This document shows positions 53,019 through 62,404 of a stretch of 64,000 nt of DNA, piece after piece. The number at the start of each line of letters is the position of its first letter. Position 1 is the first letter of the stretch. Made by a program: the position numbers and the translations under genes. The DNA comes from Clostridia bacterium. Its GTDB lineage: Bacteria; Bacillota; Clostridia; Oscillospirales; Acutalibacteraceae. The notes below the pieces were generated by a model. That model saw nothing but the letters and a program-made list of their open reading frames with translations. It was not told the DNA's origin and searched no databases. Location of the stretch: positions 1 to 64,000 of the forward strand of contig JAFSAR010000006.1 in the NCBI GenBank assembly GCA_017442225.1, in the 5' to 3' direction.

Positions 53019-53052
53019 CGAGAGTTGCGGCAAAAACGCCGACTCTCGTTTT
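53019..53052 (+). terminator. Hairpin between ftsL and the transpeptidase gene
   Basis: ACGAGAGT-(T)GCGGC-AAAAAC-GCCG-ACTCTCGT, then TTTTC, resembles an intrinsic terminator or attenuator. A TATAAT at 52999-53004 without good -35 lies upstream. It may lower transcription into the downstream cluster or separate two transcripts. Confidence 0.6.
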
Positions 53053-53098
53053 CGAGCATAAAAAAGATAAACATTTTTAAGTTAGGAGGTAGGGTGTA

Positions 53099-55360
53099 AT
53101 GTCTGTAAGACCAAACAAGCAGATGCTTAAAAGAGCGGTAATTGTTATGGTTCTTGTCGTTTTATGCCTTACCTTAGTTTCTACTACCAGCCTTGTGAAA
53201 ATAATGATTGTAAACGGCGAGGAGTATCAGGCAAAGGCGTCCGAGCAGCAGCTTTATGACAGCCTTATATCCGCGCCGCGCGGCGATATCTATGACAGCA
53301 ATATGAATTTGCTTGCCACAAGCTCGCCCGCGTGGACGGTGTATCTTACCCCTAACGGTATTAACAAGCTTGACGATAAATCCGAGGCGGAGGAGATCCG
53401 AAAGACAATAGCGGAAGGTCTGTCTTCGATACTCGGTATGGAATATGACGAAATTTATGAGCTGAGTCAAAAAGAGTCGTATTACGTTATCGTTAAAAAG
53501 AAAATTGAGCAGGAAACCGTTGACACTATAAGACAGTGGATTTTAGATAACGAGAAATTAGAAATTGCAAGCTACATCGGCCTTGACGAGACGACAAAAC
53601 GCTATTATCCAAACGATTCGCTGGCGTCTACTGTACTCGGCTTTGTAGGCGACGACAATCAGGGACTTGCGGGTCTTGAAAGTTATTATGACAACGAGCT
53701 TACAGGTGTTGCGGGCAGAGTTGTTGCGGCAAAAAACGCCAAGGGCACCGATATGCGCTTTAGCTATGAGAAGGTCGAGGAGGCAAAGCAGGGCAATTCG
53801 CTTGTGCTGACGCTTGACTCTTATGTCCAGTACGTTTGTGAAAAATATCTTGATATAGCCGTAGAGCAGGAACAGATACAAGAACGAGGCGCTGTTATTG
53901 CGATGAACGTAAATACGGGCGCTATACTTGGTATGGCGGTTAGCGGCGACTTTAACCCAAACGAGCCGTTTGCTTTATCTGCCGAGGATCAGGCAACGGT
54001 TGACGCTATTACCAACGAAGAAGAAAAGAGCGCTAAACGCAGTGAGCTTCTTAACCGTCAGTGGCGTAACAAAGCGGTATCTGATACCTATGAGCCCGGT
54101 TCGGTATTCAAGATTTTTACGGCTGCCGTAGCTTTGGAAGAGAATCTTGTAACCGCCAACAGCACCTTTACCTGTAATCACTCTTATATTGTGGCAGGCC
54201 GTACATACCATTGTCATGATAAAAAGGGCGGTCACGGTACACAAACGCTACAACAGTCAATTTCCAATTCCTGCAATCCTGCCTTTATTCAGATAGGTCA
54301 GCTAATAGGGGTTGACACTTTTTCAAAATATTTTAGTGCTTTCAATCTTACGGGTAAAACAGGTATTGATTTGCCCGGTGAGGCGTCACCGTATTATCAC
54401 GAAGAAAGAGGGCCTACAGAGCTTGCATCTTCGTCGTTCGGTCAGACCTTTAATATTACGCCTATTCAGATGATAAGCCTTGCCGCTACTGCGGTAAACG
54501 GCGGATACTCGGTAACACCGCATCTTGTCGATAAAATAATAGATAGCGATAATAACGTTATTGAAAGCTTTTTAAATGAAAATCGCAAGCAGGTAATTTC
54601 CGAGACAACCTCTGCTACTATGCGCACGATGCTTGAATACGTTGTAGAAAACGGCGCTAAAAACGGTATCGTTTCGGGCTACCGTGTGGGTGGCAAGACG
54701 GGTACGTCGCAGAAGATGTCAAAGATACTCTCAACGGGCAACTCACACCTTTATATCGGTTCTTACGTAGGTATCGCGCCCATTGACGACCCTGAAATTG
54801 CAGTATTTGTAATGCTTGATGAGCCTGCGGGCGCAAACTATTACGGCGGTCTTATTTCGGCTCCTGTAGGATCTAAAATTATGACCGATATTTTGCCGTA
54901 TATGGGCTATGAGCCGCAGTATACCGATGAAGAACTTGAAAAAATTTCGGTTTCGGTTCCCGACGTTACAGGCGAAGAAATTTCTGCCGCAAAGACAAGA
55001 ATTAATAGTTTAAAACTCTCTTATAAGGTTATCGGCAGTGGCGAGACTGTTGTAAAACAGTTGCCCGAAGCAGGAAGCTCGGTATACAACGGCGGTATGG
55101 TAATTCTTTATACCGAAGAAACCGAATCGCAAACCGCAACTGTGCCGAATCTTATAGGGCTGACAGCCAGTGAGGTTAATTCTGCTGCGGCTACTGCAGG
55201 TATAAATGTTGAGTTTTCAGGCAGTATATCATCAAACACAGTTTTATCATACGACCAGGATATCAAGGCGGGAGAGACGGTGTCGCTCGGTCAGATAGTT
55301 ACGGTATATTTCCGTGACGAGGCCTCTGCGGATATGGCGGAAACCGACGTTTCCGAGTAG
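53099..55360 (+). CDS. Class B penicillin-binding protein with two PASTA domains (PBP2B/SpoVD type)
   Basis: A 753-residue transpeptidase. It has a membrane anchor at 12-34, a dimerisation domain (APRGDIYDSNMNLLATS at about 59), the catalytic motifs S335-V-F-K338, S391-C-N393 and K533-T-G, and two PASTA repeats at about 617-680 (VPDVTGEEISAAKTRINSL) and 687-747 (VPNLIGLTASEVNSAAATAG). It cross-links septal peptidoglycan with FtsW. Position after ftsL suits FtsI/PBP2B; the sporulation paralogue SpoVD is the alternative, and only one such gene is present here. The binding site is GGAGG. Confidence 0.93.
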   Translation: MSVRPNKQMLKRAVIVMVLVVLCLTLVSTTSLVKIMIVNGEEYQAKASEQQLYDSLISAPRGDIYDSNMNLLATSSPAWTVYLTPNGINKLDDKSEAEEIRKTIAEGLSSILGMEYDEIYELSQKESYYVIVKKKIEQETVDTIRQWILDNEKLEIASYIGLDETTKRYYPNDSLASTVLGFVGDDNQGLAGLESYYDNELTGVAGRVVAAKNAKGTDMRFSYEKVEEAKQGNSLVLTLDSYVQYVCEKYLDIAVEQEQIQERGAVIAMNVNTGAILGMAVSGDFNPNEPFALSAEDQATVDAITNEEEKSAKRSELLNRQWRNKAVSDTYEPGSVFKIFTAAVALEENLVTANSTFTCNHSYIVAGRTYHCHDKKGGHGTQTLQQSISNSCNPAFIQIGQLIGVDTFSKYFSAFNLTGKTGIDLPGEASPYYHEERGPTELASSSFGQTFNITPIQMISLAATAVNGGYSVTPHLVDKIIDSDNNVIESFLNENRKQVISETTSATMRTMLEYVVENGAKNGIVSGYRVGGKTGTSQKMSKILSTGNSHLYIGSYVGIAPIDDPEIAVFVMLDEPAGANYYGGLISAPVGSKIMTDILPYMGYEPQYTDEELEKISVSVPDVTGEEISAAKTRINSLKLSYKVIGSGETVVKQLPEAGSSVYNGGMVILYTEETESQTATVPNLIGLTASEVNSAAATAGINVEFSGSISSNTVLSYDQDIKAGETVSLGQIVTVYFRDEASADMAETDVSE

Positions 55361-55378
55361 ATATTTAAGGAGTAAAAA

Positions 55379-56803
55379 ATGCTATTAAAAGACCTTATAC
55401 CAAATGTTAGTAATAAGTTTGCCGATATAGAGATTACGGGTATAACCAGCGATTCGCGCGAGATAAAAGAGGGCTATGCCTTTGTATGTATTAACGGTGT
55501 CACCGACGACGGCCACAAGTACGCGGCGGCTGCCGCAGAAAATGGCGCAGCGGTTGTTATAACCGAGCGTAAAACAGGTGTAAAAAACGAGATTATTGTA
55601 TCCGATACTCGCGAACTTTACGCCGATATGTGCGCTACTTGGTTTGGCAGACCCGCAGGCGACCTGAAGCTAATCGGCGTTACGGGCACAAACGGAAAAA
55701 CGTCTATAACGTATATGCTCAAAAGTATTTTAGAGCACGCAGGTTACAAGGTTGGACTTATCGGCACAATTCAAAATATGATTGGTGACGAGGCGTTGCC
55801 AACCAAGAATACAACACCAGGCGTTTACGAGCTTAACCGTTTGTTTGCCCTTATGAAAGAAAAGGGCTGTGAGTATGTTGTTATGGAGGTATCCTCTCAC
55901 GCGTTAGACCAGAAACGTGTTTGTGGTCTTTGTTTTGATGCGGCGCTGTTTACCAATCTTACACAAGACCACCTTGATTACCATATCACTATGGAAAATT
56001 ATCTTGCCGCTAAAAAAAGACTGTTTAAAATGTGCAAAACGGCGATTGTAAACAGCGATGATGAATACTGTGAACAACTTATAAACGGTCTTGACTGTAA
56101 AGTAGTATCGTATTCTTTGGGTGATAATTCAACCTATAGTGCAAAAGCTGTGAAATATTATCCCACAAGCGTTGAATATGAGCTTGTAAGTAATAACATT
56201 TTAAATCATATAAAGTTCAATACAGGCGGCAAATTCTCGGTTTATAATTCTATGTGCGCCGCGGTAACCGCTTTGGAGCTTGGATTACCTATATCTACGG
56301 TAGCGGACGCAATACAGTCTATAGAGGGTATAAAGGGTAGAGCAGAGTCTGTGCCTACAGGCCGCGATTTTACAGTAATAATTGACTATGCGCACACGCC
56401 CGATGGACTGAAAAACATATTAAAAACCTTCAGCGACTGTGAAAAAAACCGTGTTATTGCGCTTTTTGGCTGCGGCGGTGATCGCGATAAAACCAAACGT
56501 CCCATTATGGGTAATATTGCGGTAAGATATGCTGATTACGTTATTGTAACAAGTGATAATCCGCGCAGTGAAAATCCCGATGATATAATAAAAGATATTC
56601 TTGTCGGAACGGAAGGCTATGGGGCACCCGTCAAGGTAATTGAAAACAGGGTAGAGGCTATAAAATATGCCGTGAAAATTGCTAAACCTAACGATATAAT
56701 CGTTCTTGCGGGCAAGGGGCACGAAACCTATCAGATATTAAAGGACGCAACGATACATCTTGACGAACGAGAGGTAGTGCGTGAAGCCCTTGACGAGCTT
56801 TAA
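55379..56803 (+). CDS. murE: UDP-MurNAc-tripeptide synthetase (meso-DAP adding)
   Basis: A 474-residue Mur ligase: ITSDSREIKEGYAFVCINGV, ATP loop GVTGTNGKTSITYMLKSIL, TTPGVYELNRLFALM, VMEVSSHALDQKRV, FTNLTQDHLDYH, VIIDYAHTPDGLKNIL, GCGGDRDKTKRPIMG. The specificity motif D393-N-P-R396 in TSDNPRSENP marks a meso-diaminopimelate ligase, so the wall should be DAP type. It starts 18 bp after the transpeptidase gene. Confidence 0.96.
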   Translation: MLLKDLIPNVSNKFADIEITGITSDSREIKEGYAFVCINGVTDDGHKYAAAAAENGAAVVITERKTGVKNEIIVSDTRELYADMCATWFGRPAGDLKLIGVTGTNGKTSITYMLKSILEHAGYKVGLIGTIQNMIGDEALPTKNTTPGVYELNRLFALMKEKGCEYVVMEVSSHALDQKRVCGLCFDAALFTNLTQDHLDYHITMENYLAAKKRLFKMCKTAIVNSDDEYCEQLINGLDCKVVSYSLGDNSTYSAKAVKYYPTSVEYELVSNNILNHIKFNTGGKFSVYNSMCAAVTALELGLPISTVADAIQSIEGIKGRAESVPTGRDFTVIIDYAHTPDGLKNILKTFSDCEKNRVIALFGCGGDRDKTKRPIMGNIAVRYADYVIVTSDNPRSENPDDIIKDILVGTEGYGAPVKVIENRVEAIKYAVKIAKPNDIIVLAGKGHETYQILKDATIHLDEREVVREALDEL

Positions 56804-56831
56804 AACATAAGAATTTTAAGAGGGGAATATT

Positions 56832-57854
56832 ATGAAAGACTATACCTCAGTTGTAGTGGCGCTTGTTTCATTTGCTGTAACGGCGTTGCTCGGGTTTATT
56901 GTAATTCCGTATTTAAGAAAATTAAAATTTGGGCAGACTATTCTTGAAGAAGGTCCCAATTGGCACAAAGACAAACAAGGCACCCCCACAATGGGCGGCG
57001 TAATGATGGTAGCAGGCGTGTTGTTGTCAATGACTATCGGCTTTGGATTTTCGTATCTTATCAAGGGCGATTATGCAAGTGAAATGTCACAACCGTACAG
57101 CCTCACAATTTTGCTTGCGGGCATAGTAATGGCGCTTTGTATGTGCGCAATAGGGTTTTTTGATGATTATATCAAGGTTGTAAAAAAACGAAATCTTGGC
57201 CTTACTGCAAAGCAAAAAACCTTTATGCAGCTACTTGTTTCTGCGGCATATCTTGTAACATTAGCGCTTTGCGGAATGCATACGACATATATTCCGTTTA
57301 TTGGTGAAATAAGTATTGTAAACGGAGCGGGACTGCTCTTTTGGCCTATAGCGCTTATGTTTATTTACGGATTTACAAATGCGGTTAACCTTACTGACGG
57401 TCTTGACGGTCTGGCTTCAAGCGTTACGCTCGTTGTTGCCTGCGCTTTTATGCTGGCTTCGGGAAGAATGGGTATAGGCTCTATAAACTCGTTGTCAGCG
57501 GCATTAGCAGGCGCTTGCGCGGGATTTGTCGTATGGAACTCAAAACCTGCAAAAGTGTTTATGGGTGACACGGGCTCAATGTTCTTAGGCGGTATGGTTG
57601 TAGCCCTCTCGTTTGGAATCGGCAGACCGATACTGCTGCTTCTAATGGGATGTGTATATCTGATTGAGGCGCTGTCGGTCGTTTTACAGGTGTTCTGGTT
57701 TAAACGCACGGGCAAAAGACTGTTTAAGATGGCGCCGCTTCACCATCATTTTGAAATGAGCGGATTTTCCGAACAAAAGGTAGTAATTTTGTTCTCATTT
57801 GTAGCATTTATAGGATGCTTGATAGCATTACTTTCAATAATTTTTAATTGGTAA
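56832..57854 (+). CDS. mraY: Phospho-N-acetylmuramoyl-pentapeptide transferase
   Basis: A 340-residue integral membrane enzyme with about ten helices: KQGTPTMGGVMMVAGVLLSM, ALCMCAIGFFDDYIKVVKKR (Asp-Asp), the active-site loop NAVNLTDGLDGLASS, MGDTGSMFLGGMVVALS, and APLHHHFEMSGFSEQKVV. It transfers phospho-MurNAc-pentapeptide to undecaprenyl phosphate to make lipid I. GAGGGG precedes the ATG. No murF or murD flanks it, unlike the usual cluster. Confidence 0.97.
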   Translation: MKDYTSVVVALVSFAVTALLGFIVIPYLRKLKFGQTILEEGPNWHKDKQGTPTMGGVMMVAGVLLSMTIGFGFSYLIKGDYASEMSQPYSLTILLAGIVMALCMCAIGFFDDYIKVVKKRNLGLTAKQKTFMQLLVSAAYLVTLALCGMHTTYIPFIGEISIVNGAGLLFWPIALMFIYGFTNAVNLTDGLDGLASSVTLVVACAFMLASGRMGIGSINSLSAALAGACAGFVVWNSKPAKVFMGDTGSMFLGGMVVALSFGIGRPILLLLMGCVYLIEALSVVLQVFWFKRTGKRLFKMAPLHHHFEMSGFSEQKVVILFSFVAFIGCLIALLSIIFNW

Positions 57855-57886
57855 TTTCTATTCAAATCTAAAGGAGGAAGGGTATT

Positions 57887-59044
57887 ATGGCAAAGTCTAC
57901 GTTAAAAAATAAGCGAAGCGGCTTTTTTCAAAGCGGCAAGCTTGATATTACCTTTCTTTCCTTTGTTCTTATACTGCTGACGATAGGTCTTGTTATGCTT
58001 TTTTCAGCAAGCTATGCCTATTCCCTTGAGTATTATGATAACAGTTATAAATTCATAATAAAGCAGGCGCTGTTTGCGGGCGCGGGCATTATTGCGATGT
58101 TTGTTACCTCGCGCATAAACTATCACTTCTGGCGCAAGATAAGCTGGTTGGTTTATATCGTAACGGCGGTTATGTTAGTGGTGTTACTCATTTTGCCGCC
58201 AATGGTCAGCGGAATGAGCGTTAAGCGTTGGTTTGCAATCGGTGGTTTCAGTTTTCAGCCGTCAGAGATTGCAAAATTTGCTATTGTAATACTTTTTTCA
58301 ACGCTGATTGCCGCAAATCAGAAACTTATGAATAACTGGAAATTCATATTGTTTTTATTTGGTGTTTTAGGTGTTACCTGCTTACTTGTTGTATTAGAGC
58401 CGCATCTTTCCGCTACGTTGCTTATCGCTGCAATCGGCGTGGTTTTAATATACATTGGCGGTCTTAACCGTAAGGTAGTCATAGCGGGTATAGTCGTGGC
58501 TGTGGCGGGCGTCGTGCTTGTGATTATTACACAGTCAACGGGCTTTATCAGCTACGGCGCAGACCGTATAAAGTATTGGCTTGACCCTTGGGCAGATGCC
58601 AAGGGCGAAGGATTTCAAACAATACAGTCGCTATTGGCAATTGGCTCGGGCGGCATACTTGGCAGAGGTATAGGTCAGTCGCGACAAAAATATCTTTGGG
58701 TGCCCGAACCGCACAACGACTTTATTTTTTCTATCGTTTGTGAGGAATTGGGTCTTGTGGGCGCCGTGCTTATAATAATTTTGTTTGCGCTACTTGTATG
58801 GCGCGGATTTACAATCGCTATGCGTGCTCCCGATAAATTTGGTTCTATGCTTGCAATCGGTCTTACCTTTCAGGTGGGACTGCAGGCGATGCTTAATATC
58901 TGGGTTGTTACAAACACCATACCAAATACGGGTATAAGCCTACCGTTCTTTAGCTACGGTGGTACGTCGTTGCTGATACTGCTTGCCGAAATGGGCATTG
59001 TGCTTTCGGTGTCGCGTGGCGCTGATATTGAAAAAGTAAAATAG
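57887..59044 (+). CDS. ftsW: Septal SEDS glycosyltransferase FtsW
   Basis: A 385-residue SEDS protein with about ten membrane helices: VMLFSASYAYSLEYYDNSYK, WFAIGGFSFQPSEIAKFAIV, LLVVLEPHLSATLLIA, YRIKYWLDPWAD-like text as DRIKYWLDPWADAKGEGFQ, QSLLAIGSGGILGRGIGQSR, VPEPHNDFIFSIVCEELGLV, and NTGISLPFFSYGGTSLL. The conserved Asp in PEPHND is typical of this family. It polymerises lipid II at the septum. RodA is the alternative, but the dcw position favours FtsW. Confidence 0.95.
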   Translation: MAKSTLKNKRSGFFQSGKLDITFLSFVLILLTIGLVMLFSASYAYSLEYYDNSYKFIIKQALFAGAGIIAMFVTSRINYHFWRKISWLVYIVTAVMLVVLLILPPMVSGMSVKRWFAIGGFSFQPSEIAKFAIVILFSTLIAANQKLMNNWKFILFLFGVLGVTCLLVVLEPHLSATLLIAAIGVVLIYIGGLNRKVVIAGIVVAVAGVVLVIITQSTGFISYGADRIKYWLDPWADAKGEGFQTIQSLLAIGSGGILGRGIGQSRQKYLWVPEPHNDFIFSIVCEELGLVGAVLIIILFALLVWRGFTIAMRAPDKFGSMLAIGLTFQVGLQAMLNIWVVTNTIPNTGISLPFFSYGGTSLLILLAEMGIVLSVSRGADIEKVK

Positions 59045-59058
59045 GAGGAATACGCTTT

Positions 59059-60174
59059 ATGCATATACTTTTTGCTGGCGGAGGCACTGCGGGGCATATC
59101 AATCCTGCTCTTGCAATTGCGGGCTATATAAGAGAGAAACACCCCGACGCTCACATAAGCTATATTGGAACTCCCGATAAGTTAGAATCTAAATTAGTAC
59201 CCGAAAAGGGTTATAATTTTCGTACAATTTCGGTTGCGGGTTTTCAGCGCAAGTTAAGTATTGAAAATATAGGTAAAAATATTTCGGCTGCAACTAAGGC
59301 TTTGACCTCATCTGTGACGGCGCGAAAGATTTTAAAGGAAATACAACCCGACGTTGTTGTCGGTACGGGCGGATACGTAAGCGGTCCCGTTTTGCGTGAA
59401 GCCGCAAAAATGGGCATAAAGACTGCTATACACGAGCAGAATGCATTTCCGGGTGTTACAACCAAAATGTTAGCGCCAAACGTAGATGCCGTAATGCTTG
59501 CTATGCCCGAGGCGGAAAAATATCTAAAGCTTAAGAAAAAGCCTTTCATTACGGGTAATCCAGTACGTCAGGAGCTTTTGAAAATTTCACGCGAAGAAGC
59601 GCGCGCTAAATTAGGTCTTGCAGACAATGTGCCTATGCTTCTATCCTTTGGCGGATCACTTGGCGCCATGCGAATAAATGAAGCCGTTTCAGGACTTATT
59701 AAGTGGCACAACGGTAGTGATAAGTTTTATCATATACACGGCACGGGCAAGTCGGGTTATAGCGATTTTATTAACAGTCTTAAAGACGTTAATTTGTCCG
59801 ACAAGATTGATATAAGAGAATATATCAGCGATATGGACGTTTGTATGGCGGCTGCAGACCTTATAATCTGTCGCGCGGGCGCTATAACGCTGAGCGAACT
59901 GCTTGCCTGTGGCAAGCCTTCAATTCTTGTTCCGTCACCCTACGTTGCCGAAAATCATCAATTCCATAATGCAATGACTCTAAAGCGTACGGGTGCTGCT
60001 GAAATTATTGAGGAAAAAGATTTGAATGTTGACAAATTGATAGAGGTTGTGTCAAATCTTATTGAAAACAAACCTCGCCTCAGCGGAATGTCCGCGGCGG
60101 CGCGCGGCAGCGCAATAATAGACGCAAACGAGCGGATTTATGAAATAATAATGCAGTTATACACAAATGCATAA
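59059..60174 (+). CDS. murG: UDP-GlcNAc:undecaprenyl-PP-MurNAc-pentapeptide transferase
   Basis: A 371-residue GT-B glycosyltransferase: MHILFAGGGTAGHINPALAI, VVGTGGYVSGPVLREAAKMG, AIHEQNAFPGVTTKMLAPNV, FITGNPVRQELL, LSFGGSLGAMRINEAV, DLIICRAGAITLSELLACGK, and SPYVAENHQFHNAMTL. It makes lipid II from lipid I on the inner membrane face. It starts 14 bp after ftsW with AGGAGG. Confidence 0.97.
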   Translation: MHILFAGGGTAGHINPALAIAGYIREKHPDAHISYIGTPDKLESKLVPEKGYNFRTISVAGFQRKLSIENIGKNISAATKALTSSVTARKILKEIQPDVVVGTGGYVSGPVLREAAKMGIKTAIHEQNAFPGVTTKMLAPNVDAVMLAMPEAEKYLKLKKKPFITGNPVRQELLKISREEARAKLGLADNVPMLLSFGGSLGAMRINEAVSGLIKWHNGSDKFYHIHGTGKSGYSDFINSLKDVNLSDKIDIREYISDMDVCMAAADLIICRAGAITLSELLACGKPSILVPSPYVAENHQFHNAMTLKRTGAAEIIEEKDLNVDKLIEVVSNLIENKPRLSGMSAAARGSAIIDANERIYEIIMQLYTNA

Positions 60175-60243
60175 CCAAAAATAGCAATTTTTTAAAATTT
60201 GCATAATATGACATTGTAAAACCTTTTTGTAGGGGGAAAGACA

Positions 60244-61497
60244 ATGTCAAAACTTGTTATAAACGGCGGAAACAGACTTTTTGGCGAGGTAAGTATACAC
60301 GGCGCTAAAAACAGCGTCTTGCCAATACTTGCCGCAACGGTGCTTTGTAACGGTAACAGTATTATACATAATTGTCCTAAGCTTTCTGACGTTAATGCGT
60401 CGCTGAATATACTAAGGCATCTTGGGTGTAATTGCTCTTTTAAAAATAATACCGTTACTATTGATACAAATGAAATAAGGTGCAGTCGCATACCTGATAG
60501 CCTTATGCTAAAAATGCGTTCTTCCGTGATATTTTTAGGCGCAATTCTGGGTAGATGCGGCAACGCCGTAATAAGCAGCCCCGGTGGTTGCGAGTTAGGA
60601 CCAAGACCCATTGATTTGCATATTTCAGCGCTCAAGCGTCTGGGCGCAAAGGTTACGGAAAGTCACGGACTTATAGAATTTAATGCGCCTAAAGGACTTA
60701 ACGGCGCTAACATAAATCTATCATTTGCAAGCGTTGGCGCTACCGAAAATATAATATTGGCATCTTCCACGGCAAAAGGTGTTACGATAATTCACAACGC
60801 TGCAAAAGAACCCGAAATCTGTGATCTGGCTGACTTTTTAAATTCCTGCGGCGCGCGTATTTTTGGCGCGGGAACAGATGTGATTACAATTTACGGAGTT
60901 GACAGTTTAAAATGCTGTGAGCACACCGTGATTCCCGATCGTATAGCCGCGGCAACTTATATGGCGGCGACGGCTATAACAGGCGGAGAAATAACGCTTA
61001 AAAACGTGATGCCTTCGCACCTTACAGCGATAAACTCTGTTTTTGAAGAGGCGGGCTGTCAGATAAAGTATGCCGAAAAAAGTATTATTGTAAAAGCACC
61101 GCAACGTTTATCGCGTGTGTCAATTGTAAGAACGGCAATATATCCTGGATTTCCTACCGATGCGGGTCCGTTAATACTTGCAATGCTTACAAAAGCAAGG
61201 GGTACTTCAATTATGGTCGAAAATATATTTGAAAACCGTTTTCGCTATATTGATGAGCTTAAACGCCTTGGCGTAAACGTAAGAGTAGAGGGCAGAGTGG
61301 CTATTGTTGAGGGTGTTGACTCGCTATCGGGCGCTGCTTGTAAGTGCACTGACCTTCGTGGTGGCGCGGCATTGGTTGTAGCAGCTCTTGCGGCACAGGG
61401 CGTGACTGTTGTCGGCGATACACACCACATTAAAAGAGGATATGAAAATATTGCAGAGCGTCTCTCACTTTTAGGCGCTGATATAAAGGAAATTTAA
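60244..61497 (+). CDS. murA: UDP-N-acetylglucosamine 1-carboxyvinyltransferase
   Basis: A 417-residue EPT-fold enzyme: HGAKNSVLPILAATVLCNG, the catalytic loop ISSPGGCELGPRPIDLHI with Cys116, GATENIILASSTAKG, AATYMAATAITGGEITLKNV, and TDAGPLILAMLTKARGTSIM. It catalyses the first committed step to UDP-MurNAc and is the fosfomycin target; the presence of Cys rather than Asp at the active site predicts susceptibility at the enzyme level. AGGGGGAAAG precedes the ATG. Its inclusion between murG and divIB is a Clostridia arrangement. Confidence 0.96.
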   Translation: MSKLVINGGNRLFGEVSIHGAKNSVLPILAATVLCNGNSIIHNCPKLSDVNASLNILRHLGCNCSFKNNTVTIDTNEIRCSRIPDSLMLKMRSSVIFLGAILGRCGNAVISSPGGCELGPRPIDLHISALKRLGAKVTESHGLIEFNAPKGLNGANINLSFASVGATENIILASSTAKGVTIIHNAAKEPEICDLADFLNSCGARIFGAGTDVITIYGVDSLKCCEHTVIPDRIAAATYMAATAITGGEITLKNVMPSHLTAINSVFEEAGCQIKYAEKSIIVKAPQRLSRVSIVRTAIYPGFPTDAGPLILAMLTKARGTSIMVENIFENRFRYIDELKRLGVNVRVEGRVAIVEGVDSLSGAACKCTDLRGGAALVVAALAAQGVTVVGDTHHIKRGYENIAERLSLLGADIKEI

Positions 61498-61510
61498 ACA
61501 AGAAGGGTAA

Positions 61511-62290
61511 GTGAAATTGATGCAGTCTGATATAAATAAGCGCCGCGCAGTAAGACAGAAAAAAGCGCGCCGCAGACGTCTTAAAATAGCCTTTATTTTC
61601 TTTTTGATAATTGCATTGATAACGCTTGCCATAATGTGCTTTACAGTATTTTTCCCGATAAAGCGTATAAACGTTTCAGGCAGTGAGATTTATTCAAAAT
61701 CAGAAATCATAAAAGCATCAAAGCTTACTACCGACGATAATCTATTGGTGGTATCCGAGGAGGAAATCGAGAATAATATTCGACAAAAACTTCCGTACGT
61801 TGACAGTGTTAAATTAAAGCGGGTTTTGCCCGATGCCGTTATTTTAACAGTTACTGATGCCAAGGAATATGCGTATTATCAGTCGGGTGAGAGTTATTTT
61901 ATTCTGAGTGAAAACGGTTATATATTAAAAGAGCAAACCGAAATTCCCGAAAACGTTTTTCAAATTATAACAAGCGGTATCAATGGAGAGGTAAGCAGTA
62001 AGGCGACATATGTAAATAATGCCGAAGAAGAACTTGTAAATACTCTGATTTCTACTTTGCAAAATAAAGAGATAAACATTGATGAAATTGACGTGAGCAA
62101 CGTTTTGGAGATATCTCTTGAGGTAGAGGGTAGATTTACCGTACTGCTAGGCACAACCGATTACACAGAGGAAAAAATCGCTCACCTTAAGGGTATGATA
62201 GACAGTATTCCCGACCGAAAAGGCAAGATAAATTTAAGTATGTGGACACCCACAAACAGTCAAGGAAGCTTCACCGAAGAGGATAATTAA
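61511..62290 (+). CDS. divIB: FtsQ/DivIB cell-division protein
   Basis: A 259-residue bitopic protein: Arg/Lys-rich cytoplasmic tail, one membrane helix (IAFIFFLIIALITLAIMCFT), a POTRA domain beginning FFPIKRINVSGSEIYSKSEI, then LKRVLPDAVILTVTDAKEYA and a beta domain. DivIB stabilises FtsL-DivIC in the divisome. The start is uncertain: GTG at 61511 lies very close to GAAGGG, and the in-frame TTG at 61517 or ATG at 61520 are better spaced. Confidence 0.9.
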   Translation: MKLMQSDINKRRAVRQKKARRRRLKIAFIFFLIIALITLAIMCFTVFFPIKRINVSGSEIYSKSEIIKASKLTTDDNLLVVSEEEIENNIRQKLPYVDSVKLKRVLPDAVILTVTDAKEYAYYQSGESYFILSENGYILKEQTEIPENVFQIITSGINGEVSSKATYVNNAEEELVNTLISTLQNKEINIDEIDVSNVLEISLEVEGRFTVLLGTTDYTEEKIAHLKGMIDSIPDRKGKINLSMWTPTNSQGSFTEEDN

Positions 62291-62319
62291 AAAAAGTTAC
62301 AATTTTGTAATAAAAACTA

Positions 62320-62348
62320 TTGAAATTTGTTTTAACTTGTGCTAATAT
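62320..62348 (+). promoter_or_regulatory. Sigma-A promoter of ftsZ
   Basis: TTGAAA and TAATAT with a 17-bp spacer, giving ftsZ its own transcript with a leader of about 50 nt. Confidence 0.8.
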
Positions 62349-62404
62349 GTATTTGTATATTAGTGCGTATAGATATATTTGTATAAAGATGGAGGAATTT
62401 TAAA

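Noticed and set aside
53025-53093. 22-codon plus-strand ORF MDTRVAAKTPTLVFEHKK...
   Set aside because: It coincides with a hairpin and has no ribosome binding site; the frame is probably incidental.
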